From: Cheiracanthium punctorium
Taxonomy: Eukaryota; Arthropoda; Arachnida; Araneae; Cheiracanthiidae
Assembly: GCA_038373885.1 (NCBI GenBank)
Contig: JAWZYV010013174.1
Location: forward strand, 1 to 64,000
Reading direction: 5' to 3'
Length of the DNA: 64,000 nucleotides
Part shown: positions 55,453 to 64,000 of the stretch, one piece after another
How the letters are laid out: each line of letters opens with the position of its first letter
Numbering within the stretch: the stretch's first letter is position 1
Position numbers and translations under genes: made by a program
The notes under the pieces: generated by a model
The model's database searches: none
What the model was told of the DNA's origin: nothing
Seen by the model: only the letters and a program-made list of their open reading frames with translations

Positions 55453-55712
55453 TTTTTTTTTTTTTGCACAGCATGAGATTTTGAACTCGCAATGCCAGAG
55501 TGGAACTCCAGAGCCCTACCGATTATGCCACGCTGCTCAATTTCTTTTGCATGTAACTTACATTTAAAGTTTAGGTGAAGTGGTTCGAAAATAAATATTA
55601 ATTTTTTTCAACTGTATTTGAGTATTGTGTCTTACACCTAGCATATTCACTTGGTATACTACCACTATGCCAAAGATAATTGAAATCCGTTTCCCTGAAG
55701 CCATGCCTCCTT
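55453..55712 (-). repeat. tRNA-derived repeat, copy 2
   Basis: Inverse of 50479-50740. Its tRNA-like part (A box TGGCATAATCGGTAGGG, degraded B box) borders a T run on the plus strand, i.e. an A tail after the tRNA. A SINE inserted beside its outer end. Confidence 0.7.
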
Positions 55713-55725
55713 CTTGTTAGTACAT

Positions 55726-55940
55726 TTTTTTTTTTTTTTCTAATGGGCAGACACTGGCCACAAGCCTTTGCCATCAACGGCCCTAGTTACTGTCCATTTT
55801 ATTATGGGAGCACCCAGTGGGCGGACAGCACTACCCCCTATGAAGGGACGGACAAGTTAACATCCATGCCCAAGCCGGGATTTGAACCCGGACTCACGGC
55901 GTGATAGAATGGTTCTCTAGCCACTACACCACCTGGGCGG
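55726..55940 (-). mobile_element. tRNA-derived SINE with 13-bp target duplication
   Basis: Read on the minus strand: tRNA-like head with A box TGGTGTAGTGGCTAGAG and B box GGTTCAAATCC, a ~130-bp body, and an A tail (the plus-strand T run after 55725). Exact 13-bp duplication CTTGTTAGTACAT (55713-55725, 55941-55953). Short frames across it are incidental. Confidence 0.9.
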
Positions 55941-55953
55941 CTTGTTAGTACAT

Positions 55954-55996
55954 ATAGACACTGCTATTTGAAAAGCACATCTCAGTGTGCTGCAGA

Positions 55997-56027
<31 letters not shown>

Positions 56028-57367
56028 TTTCAGTTTTTGAACAATGAAAGTTTATTGTTTATTTAATGTTTATTTAAAAATAAATGAAAATAAGTCTGTT
56101 TAGTTATGCTCAGGTAAGGTAAATGAAAAAGAATCACAACAAAATATTTTCAACCCTGTATCTTTCCTGAAGTAATTCATGCGACTATTCTGGCACAGAC
56201 CTTTTTTTTGGGGGGGGGGTATCCATGCAGATTTTAATCTTTTTCTGAAATTTTAGTCAATGCATTAGTAGTTTTTTATTTGCATTGATTCTAGAGATCA
56301 ATAAAGGCAAAAAATTTCTAGTGCTACATATACCCTCCAAAACGCTGCATATTTCCTCCCTCTCCCAATTTTTTTTCTGGCTATGGCCTTTTCTAGCGGT
56401 GTCATATTTGCATCTCAAAGCTATTCTTTTGCATTATCTAGTGTGCAAGAATATTATTTTTTGTCAAACATCAGATTGAATATATTTTTTTGATATTGTA
56501 TTTATTATATAACGTATCTCCATGCTGCCAGAATATAGCTGTGATAATTTAATCAAACTACTCTAGAACCAAAATGAATAATTTTTGTTGACTATAGGTC
56601 TATGAATGTATTAATAATAATATCAAAGTGTGAAATTTTAAATCGGCAATGTAACAAATTGTTAATCATCTATCAACTATATTATTATTAACTATCTGCT
56701 GAGTCTGAAGACTTGTTAGTTATCTCTTGATTACTTACCATATGGCGTCCTAATCATAAAAGTAGCATCAAAGTTGGGGTGGGAAGATTATCTCAGTATC
56801 TTTTGACTTGAAATATTTGTTTCAAAATTTATAAGAAACTTCCTTTTTCGGCTAATGAATTTGTTATGTGGCCTTCTCCTCGAAATTTCCTGTCCCACTA
56901 TGCTTCTACTCTTAATCAAAGTGTATGTAACTAGAACACTCAACAAAAAAAGTGGTTAAAATATAAAATTAATTAAAAATTTTGTGAATTAACACCCATA
57001 AAAAGATATGTGGCAACACAATCGTTTTCTAATTTTCCTGTATGGATGGTGGAACTTTTTTTGCAGCTGAAGAAAGCTGAACCTTTTATACCATCCAAAA
57101 TAATTATATTATTAAATATCTTTTTATATGTATTTTTATTTTTTATTTTTTGCAAAGTTTTTAATTAATTCTAACATACAGTAGAGCTTTTCAAAGTTGA
57201 ACTTTCAAATTCAAGAATTTGTACAATCCAGCCAAAATTAGGCCTTAAAATAATGATAATAAAAATAATAAATTGTTTTTCAGCCAAAAATGCTTTTTTA
57301 AGACTTTAAAAAGAAAAAGAAAAACGATTTTATCATTCTTCAATAAATGCATTTTATTTTTAATTTA
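55954..57367. other. AT-rich non-coding sequence
   Basis: Includes (TA)n at ~56001-56027 and a G run near 56211. No gene recognised. Confidence 0.5.
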
Positions 57368-57538
57368 CAGTCAACTCCGGATATAGTAAACTTTTGGCTA
57401 TAGTGAACATAAACCATTAGTCTCAATTCACATACAGTATCTCTGTTCACCATAGGGACCCTTCGGTTTTAGTGAACTTCAGATATAGTGGACAAAATTT
57501 AATGGTTCCCTGAAGTTCACTATAACCGGAGTTGACTG
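57368..57538. mobile_element. 171-bp pogo/Tigger-type MITE
   Basis: CAGTCAACTCCGGATATAGT and the inverse of CAGTCAACTCCGGTTATAGT form ~25-bp TIRs, with TA on both sides (57366-57367, 57539-57540). Internal strings TATAGTGAAC recur in both orientations. Confidence 0.85.
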
Positions 57539-57540
57539 TA

Positions 57541-58215
57541 TATCTTTTATATATATATATAAAGTTTTTTTTTTTTAAACTACTTTACCTGATTATTACA
57601 ATTTTTTTATTATAGGATTTCCACTTTTGGGAAGTTGTGTATATGTAGCTACTGACAATTTTTATTGGCTCCTAAAATTTAGTAACTTTTGATAATTCTT
57701 AGTAATGAATATGTCTGCCATTTAATATCTCACTGCTAAAATCACTGTAACAATGTGAATATGTCCGAGATAGCAGTGTTTACAAATTAGCTTGTAGTGA
57801 TTAAGTATTTGTATTTACCTTAAATATACTCTAATCTAACAATTTCTATGTGTCTCCTACCTTTTGATTGGGGGGGAGGGGAGGCTGATGATTTAGCCGA
57901 AATTTTCCATGAACATTGTTCATTCTAAGAATATTAAATCTGTTTCTATTTTAAAATTTGGGCTAGTCTTTTGATTTTTAAAGTTTTAACAATTTTACCA
58001 CTTTAGTACAAACCAATGGTAATTTTAAAAATCTAAACTAACTAAGCCTGTTTACACTGTTTGCCCTGTGCATCAATCAACAACATGACAGCATAGTTGT
58101 CGTTGTTAATTGAGGCACAGGGTGAATGTGTGTTACTTTTTTAAAAAGGGAAGGAGTAAGTTTTTCTACAAAAAGAGTTTATGCTAAAATAATAAAAGAT
58201 TTAGGTTTTAAAATA
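57541..58215. other. AT-rich non-coding sequence
   Basis: (TA)n near 57549-57560, otherwise nothing recognised. Confidence 0.5.
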
Positions 58216-58402
58216 CTTAAGAACAATTACCATTGGAAACCTAATTTTAAAAAAGTTCCAGGCAAAAAGCACCTTTTCGTTCACATGCAGAAGGAAGAGA
58301 GAGCAGTCTGGTGATGAATATGGCTACAACACATGACTGAAAAGGCACTTTCTGCTTGAACTTTTTTAAAATTAGGTTTCTAATGGTAATTGTTTTTAAC
58401 TT
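58216..58402. repeat. Long imperfect inverted repeat (hairpin)
   Basis: Arms ~58216-58278 and ~58336-58402 are reverse complements over about 60 bases with a few mismatches (ACAATTACCATTGGAAACCT against AGGTTTCTAATGGTAATTGT), with a ~58-base loop. No TSD or coding seen. Confidence 0.65.
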
Positions 58403-59023
58403 AAGCGTTTATATTATTCAGTATCTCAAGAAAAAGTTAAATTTTTTGCATGACTTATTTTTTTATTTAAAAGAAATAAATGTCATAAGTTATTATTTCA
58501 GCCTTTGAGAGCATTAATTTATGATAGTTACTGTGTATACAATGAACTAAAAAGAGTAGGTGAAAGATCACAATGCAAGAATTGGGTTGTATTGCTGGGA
58601 ACCTGAATTTGTGAAAAATTTTAGAAAATAAAAGTTAGAATTTAAATTAATGAAGTTTCTCAAAGATTGAATATAAATAAAATTTGTTATGTTGCTGATT
58701 TTCAAGAGTAAATCTGCGAATAAGCTGAAATTTGAGTTCAAATTGAAAGTGGGATACTGCATTTATTATTTATTTATTTTTGCCTAAGGAAGTTCTTATC
58801 AAAGAGAATTTGGTCTAAGCTTCTAACAACATAACATGTACTTAATTGTTCATTAATGATGTAATAATGTAATGATAAGAATGTGAAAGTTGTCACACAC
58901 AGTACATTTAAAAAAGTCCTTTAAATTTCAGTTTTTATGATGAAATTATGTATAATATGTCAGCAAATTCAAATGAAAAGCTTTTTAAGAAAAAATATTG
59001 TAATTTCTAAGGAATGTAGCCAG
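58403..59023. other. AT-rich non-coding sequence
   Basis: No feature recognised. Confidence 0.5.
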
Positions 59024-59031
59024 GGAGTTTC

Positions 59032-59225
59032 CAGAGCCTGATTATGACTAACTGGGGCCCTGGGCATAGATGAATTTGGGGGGCCCCATCTATGAAATTT
59101 GTTTTATTTTTCATAAAATTTTGATATAAAAAAGAATATTTCAGAACAACATTTGATATTGGAGGCCCTTTCGAGCCGGGGCCCTGGGCAAAGTCCCAAT
59201 TTGCCCATGCGATAATAAGACTCTG
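59032..59225. mobile_element. 194-bp hAT MITE
   Basis: TIR CAGAGCCTGATTATG against, inverted, CAGAGTCTTATTATCGC; exact 8-bp duplication GGAGTTTC (59024-59031, 59226-59233). GGGGCCCTGGGCA occurs twice inside. Confidence 0.85.
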
Positions 59226-59233
59226 GGAGTTTC

Positions 59234-59739
59234 TCCCTGAATTAAGATTTCTATTATCAAAATGTTGATTATCAAAATTTTTTTGTTAGAAATTCTACCT
59301 CCCATTAGCAGAAAAAAAAAAAAATTTCTGTTTACACACTCTTGATTGACAAAATCGGATAAATTTTACTGTTTTATTTAAGTATTGGTTGGTTTAAAGC
59401 TCTGTGGTTTTGTTAGCTGAAGGAAGTTTCTAGCTTTCAGAATTTGAGAATAATTTATTTGCTACTTAAATTGATACTATACTAATTATATATATGTACT
59501 AGCTGAAGTAACCGTCGTTGACGGGTTAGTAAATTTCTAAAAAGCAAGAACTTTCGTCATCATTGTAGGAGTACACAGAATGGATATAATATCTTGCCAA
59601 AGTAAAGAAAGCGAAGTTATAATTTTTATGTATTGTTAAAATTTTACAGGTTACAGAATAACTAAGTAATATCATTTCATTTGCTTTATTTGGAATTATG
59701 TGATGCACGAAAGAATATTTACGCATATTGAAATAATTT
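59234..59739. other. AT-rich non-coding sequence
   Basis: Contains TACTAGCTGAAGTAACCGTC near 59498, a string of a type common next to invertebrate interspersed repeats (from memory). No gene. Confidence 0.4.
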
Positions 59740-60120
59740 TCCCCAAATCTCAAAATCTAATCAACATTTTTTAAAAACTGGAAGCCTAGAATTTAAGTTG
59801 AGTGACAACCTATCATGTCACCAATTTCGTTTCATTCCCTGCAGTCTTTATTTCGTGATGCTGGAACAAAAATTTCAGCATTTTAAAACGATTTTCACAA
59901 AATCTCAAAATGTAATCAAAATATTTTAAAAATTCAACACCTATAAATTAAGATTAGCAACTACCAGTCGTTATTACACGATGTTTGAAGAACTATAACC
60001 GCATTTGGGAGAATTTTCACAAAATCTCAAAATCTAATAAAAATGTAATTTACACCTATACTTTATGTTGAACAACAACCTATCATGTGAACAAATTTCA
60101 TATCATTCGTTTTAGTCGTT
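59740..60120. repeat. Degenerate tandem repeat, three units
   Basis: AAATCTCAAAAT(C/G)TAAT occurs near 59745, 59903 and 60024, each followed by TTTAAAAA(C/T)T-like and CAAC-ACC-ATC/GTC strings and a TCGTTATTAC-type string; period ~120-155 bp. Confidence 0.6.
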
Positions 60121-60299
60121 ATTACGTAATGTTAAAATTTGACACAAAAGCTTAGGAATTATCGGATATGAGTGACGCACAAGAAAACTGAGTTAACAGT
60201 TTCTCTTGGCATCAGTCACACGCTAGGAGTCATTTTGCAAATTCAAAAGTTCACCATGAAGATCGGCGACATCTAAGGATGTGTGAAATGGATTTCACA

Positions 60300-60670
60300 C
60301 TAGGGCAACCTGTTGTCCATTGAGTTCTGGGAAATATCTTCAAATTTCAGATTCGGGGCTTCAATGTTGTTACTAATTTCCTCCATTAAATTAATTGCAA
60401 TTCTTATTTCTGATTCTTTTTTCTTAGTGCATAGGTTTTCAAAAATGGTTAATGCCCTAGATTCACTTTGCGATTTCAGTTTTTGTAGCTTTGATACAAA
60501 AGCCCTGATGTGAATAAAGGCTTTTACTTTCCAAAGAAAAAAAAGAGAAAGTGTGCCATGGCAGAGAAATATTTTTGCTATTCATTTCCTGTAAAAGCAG
60601 TCTGCGGTGACCCCCAAAAAAGGCATGGCAACCCACTTGGGGGTCGGGACCCCTCGGTTGGGAACCACTG
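60300..60670 (-). pseudogene. hAT transposon relic, minus strand
   Basis: The right edge, read on the minus strand, begins CAGTGGTTCCCAACC, the classic hAT/Charlie terminus, followed by GGGGTCCCGACCCCC. Further in, minus-strand 60490-60300 reads IRAFVSKLQKLKSQ and then NLMEEISNNIEAPNLKF, like the C-terminal part of hAT transposases. The middle is deleted and no other TIR is found. Confidence 0.55.
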
Positions 60671-60797
60671 TTCTAGAGGGATATATATTATATTGAGGGG
60701 AGATTATATTGTTTGTAAATTCTGCGGCACCATAAAATTTTATCATTGTAGAGGGATTTATCCTTGTATCGAGTATCATTATAGCGAGGTTTTACTG
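60671..60797. mobile_element. Pogo-like terminal fragment
   Basis: Read inverted from 60797: CAGTAAAACCTCGCTATAAT, a typical pogo/Tigger end, with TA outside (60798-60799). The hAT relic abuts it at 60670. Confidence 0.55.
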
Positions 60798-60799
60798 TA

Positions 60800-61208
60800 T
60801 ACATATAACTGTGAGTTATGGGAACAAAAAGTATTTATCCCTAGAAGATAAAATGGAAATAATTAAACTATAAAAATGTAAAATTTGGAGAATAACTTTA
60901 TGTGAATTAGGTGAGTAATTTGCAATTGACAGTGATTGGTCTGTTATTATTGAGTTAGAGTAGTAGTTAAAAAAAAAAAAAAAATGAAAATTATTGTTAT
61001 CACACTAAACCAGTTGTTGCACAAAACTCCAATAATAGGTAAATTTTGTTAATAAATTGTGTAATTGACAATTTTTTTTAACCACTTGGGTACATATTTA
61101 TTTGAAGAAATTTTGCATTTGGAATGGATATCATGATCAGATCTAGCCACAAGGTTGCTAAATTAGCAACCTGACTTTAAGAAAAGTCCCCCTACAACTG
61201 TTACAAAT
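60800..61208. other. AT-rich non-coding sequence
   Basis: Nothing recognised. Confidence 0.5.
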
Positions 61209-61220
61209 CACCATTGTCAT

Positions 61221-61455
61221 TAGCCTCACCATGGCACAGTGGTTATGCTACTGAAAATGGTAGACGGCCGAGGTGTGAAGGTCCCGGGTTTGGGTCCCAT
61301 CGCGCGGCTGTTGATCTAACGGTCTGGAGTTTTGGTAGGTTTTCTCCAGATGTAACGTGAATATGCGTTAGAACCCCTTAGAAAGTCCTCCTACCAAGGC
61401 TCCCCCTATCCTAGGCAGATACCCCACGTGCAGGTTTGCCTTAACACACAACACA
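61221..61455 (+). mobile_element. tRNA-derived SINE with CA-rich tail
   Basis: tRNA-like head with A box TGGCACAGTGGTTATGC and a decayed B box (GGTTTGGGTCC), a ~150-bp body, and a tail of AACACACAACACA. Exact 12-bp duplication CACCATTGTCAT (61209-61220, 61456-61467). The body differs from the SINE at 55726, so this is a second family. Confidence 0.87.
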
Positions 61456-61467
61456 CACCATTGTCAT

Positions 61468-62130
61468 GAACAAGAATGTACAGGTTTAATTTTGTCCTAG
61501 TTTGAATGATGAAACATACTTTTTATCTGTTATTTAAATAAAGCAAATGCATGAAACAATGCAGTTGTCACATGTGCCCAAGGGATTAAAGAAAGTAATA
61601 TATATATACATATAAATATGAAAGTAAATGATTCATATATCACTTTGTAGTACCTAAGCATTTTGTGGAATTTAAATTTTTATCTATGAAACCAAGGTAG
61701 GAATTTTGATTAGTGCTTACTTCATTTTTGTGACTGTGTTAGGTTTCTGGTGTTCTGCTATGAAATTCTCTAAGTAAGGGATAAAAGTATAGCCTTGAAG
61801 GTAAACATGTTTCAGTGATATTTTTTTAACCCTCCAAGCGGCTGTGACATAAAATTCCGTCTGCTGCATTCCAGTTTTCTCTACAATGCATCTATAATTT
61901 AAATTGTTTATAATAACTCACATATTATTAAAAATGTTGTATGTTAACACTTGTAAGTATTTTGGAGCTGATTTTTTAATAACTACAAATCTTCCTAACA
62001 AAATTTAATTTTTTTCAATAATTTTAAAGCTGCATGAAAATTTTACCGGAATTTTACCTTTACATTATTTGCCCATTTCTAAGAGGTTCAGACGGTTAAT
62101 CACTTTTATGTTAATAAAACTTTACTTAAA
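61468..62130. other. AT-rich non-coding sequence
   Basis: (TA)n-like tract near 61600. No gene seen. Confidence 0.5.
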
Positions 62131-62631
62131 TAGGGTTTCTACAGACCTGGAAAGTCAAGGGATTTGGGAAAAAAGTCACAGGGAAATTAGCAGAAATTGA
62201 AGAAAGGTCAGGGAAATGCAAGAAAAATTGAATTTTGCAGTAAAATCAAGAAAATATTTGCTGTTTGAAGTATAGAAATTGTTTTATTTTAATTTTCTCA
62301 TTCAACCTTATAAATAATTTTTAAATATTTTCTATATGAGCATATCTTGTACAATTGAAAAATGCTTAATTTTATCCTAAATTATTATCAAACATGGTTT
62401 TTGTTAGAATCCAGTGATGTCAAATTAGAATCTTGTATATATTAATTTTATTATTATTATTATTTGTAAAAAAAAGCAAAATATATTTAAAAAATTATTA
62501 ATTAAAGGATGTAATGTTAAAAATAGAAACGCAAAATTCGGGAAAGCATGCTAGATAAAGTCAGGGAAGAGCGAGATAGATGTTAGGGAAAAGTCAGAGA
62601 AGCAAAAGCTGTGAAATCTGCAGAAACCCTG
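62131..62631. mobile_element. 501-bp hAT-like MITE (AGGGTTTCTRCAGA)
   Basis: Ends TAGGGTTTCTACAGA and, inverted, CAGGGTTTCTGCAGA; both arms go on with repeated (A)AAGTCAGGGA(A)-type strings. The 8-bp duplication is not legible. Confidence 0.65.
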
Positions 62632-62944
62632 AATAGGGAAGGACAGGACATTTTTCACAAAAACATTCAAATTATTTCCTATTGGAACCTATTGGAATTA
62701 TTCCTATTTGGAAAAAACTAAATAGATTTTGATCTAAATAGCTTATTTCTGTGACAATTAAAACTCAAAATATTGCATGGGTTTTAGGACCCCCCCCCCT
62801 CCTCCCCAGTACAGTAACCAAAAAATTATTGCTATCCTGTGCATTTTATAAACTATTTATTAAGTTCTGATGGTAAGTACACAATATAAAATTTGCAGTT
62901 CAATAAAAGTTAATTTTTTTGGTACAAAGTTATTCTAAATTAAT
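62632..62944. other. AT-rich non-coding sequence
   Basis: Contains a short C run near 62790. No gene. Confidence 0.5.
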
Positions 62945-63885
62945 CCTAACTAATATTATAAATGCGAAAGTGAGTGAGTTTGTTTGTTTATGACGCTTTC
63001 ACGCCTAAACCGCTGAATTGATTGGGATGAATTTTGGTTTAGATATCGATGGGACCCTGGAGATCGTTATAGGCTACTTAGAATTTTAGATTTTTAATTA
63101 CTTTTTTAATTATTAATTAAAAACCATTTTTACGTTGCCATGCTTGGCGAGTTTCGTCCGTATCAAATGATTCATGTTTCAAGCTAACAAGAATGCTTTT
63201 ACTTCAATAAAGAAGTGCATGCATTTGAAAAACATTAACTATCATGGAAATTATGCCAGTTTTATGCCAAATCTATCCTAACTAATATTATAAATGCGAA
63301 AGTGAGTTTGTTTGTTTATGACGCTTTCACGCCTAAACCACTGAATCGATCATGATGAATTTTGTTTTAGATATAGATGGGACTCTGGAGAAGGCTATAG
63401 GCTACTTAGAATTTTAGATTTTTAATTACTTTTTAAATTATTAATTAAAAACCATTTTTACATTCCCATGCTTGGCGAGTTTTGCCCGTATCAAATGATT
63501 CATGCTTTGAGCTAACAGGAATGCTATTACTACAATGAAGAATCACGTGCATCTGAAAAAAATTAAATACCACAGAAATTATACCAGTTTTATGCCAAAT
63601 CTATCTATCTGTAATAATAAAAATGAATGTTCTCCAGACAAATCTACAGAAAGCAGAGCTTTGAAAATTTCAGCATGACTTAGCCCGTAACTTTGGTAAA
63701 GTGCACCTGAGGCTCAGAATTTTGAAATTTTAACTACTTTTCTAATTATTAATTAAAAACCATTTCATCGCCCGCACAAAATGATTTATGCTTTTGAAAT
63801 AAAGCAGAAATTCTATTTGCAAAATCATATGCATTTAAAAAATATGAATTAGTATGGAAATTATGTTGATTTTACGCCAAATTAA
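62945..63885 (+). repeat. 332-bp tandem repeat, about 2.8 units
   Basis: CCTAACTAATATTATAAATG starts at 62945 and again at 63277 (period 332); the two units share CTTTCACGCCTAAACC(G/A)CTGAAT, ATTATTAATTAAAAACCATT and TTATGCCAAATCTATC strings throughout. A third, more divergent unit starts near 63600 and runs to ~63885. No ORF. Confidence 0.85.
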
Positions 63886-64000
63886 AAAGCATAAGTAAAG
63901 AGAAGGGTACTTATATGTATTATCCTGGCAGTCCGCCAAGACCAGCGATTTTCTGCTGAGATAAATGCCGGGCACATGAAATTATTAATGGTTTTGAATA
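63886..64000. other. Window end, nothing recognised
   Basis: A short GC-richer string (GGCAGTCCGCCAAGACCAGC near 63928) may belong to a repeat continuing past the window. Confidence 0.4.

Noticed and set aside
55868..55940. tRNA gene on the minus strand
   Set aside because: Good A and B boxes, but it is the head of a SINE with body, A tail and a 13-bp target duplication.
60313..60851. Host coding exons near 60.3-60.8 kb
   Set aside because: The minus strand here reads as hAT transposase debris next to a hAT terminus, and the plus-strand frames cross the TIR and a pogo-like end.

Overview
The window is AT-rich eukaryotic DNA with one recognisable host gene and a very high load of transposable elements. 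The host gene is an HDHD3/Reg-2-type HAD hydrolase with one uninterrupted coding exon behind a splice acceptor. Its motif I reads FDVTNTLL, which I recall as the insect Reg-2 form. Together with the mix of Gypsy, Copia, Helitron, mariner, hAT and tRNA-derived SINE sequence, this suggests an arthropod, perhaps a chelicerate. The species is inference only.

Layout. 1-7.07 kb: two copies of a ~1.9 kb terminal-inverted-repeat element face each other (821-3974 and 4010-5920); the left one carries a 2 kb repeat. 7.07-18.5 kb: a Helitron scrap is followed by a 5' LTR and the frameshifted gag-protease-RT of a Gypsy element (A). Element A is split by a complete, young LTR retrotransposon (9796-17180) with identical 312-bp LTRs, a 5-bp target duplication and an intact 1,476-codon gag-pol ORF. 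Its pol order is protease, integrase, RT, RNase H, as in Copia, although its domains are Gypsy-type (the Gmr1-like arrangement). 18.5-22.2 kb: a decayed Copia pol is fused to the truncated Gypsy A and is itself split by a 1,038-bp hAT element and two TTAA-targeting MITEs. 22.2-28.4 kb: three more 2 kb repeats, two of them forming a ~4.2 kb palindrome. 28.4-33.5 kb: Helitron helicase remnants, a Gypsy integrase tail (element B) split by a 1,469-bp element, and an LTR related to that of A. 33.5-64 kb: quieter sequence with the HDHD3 gene at 43.6-44.4 kb, a mariner relic, pogo-like and hAT-like MITEs (many with legible target duplications), three retroposons with clear target duplications, tandem repeats and simple sequence.

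The strongest observations are: (a) the Gmr1-type element, whose leader holds a 2 kb repeat inside what looks like a pre-existing ~39-bp mini-intron; (b) a five-copy 2 kb repeat family with a hairpin at each end and dense TTTGGCGC / TCGCCAAATTTGGCGA palindromes resembling E2F sites, a motif cluster also present in the LTR of Gypsy A; and (c) a readable order of nested insertions. Nothing here could be searched against a database, so family names rest on motifs and on terminal-repeat and target-duplication structure read by eye.
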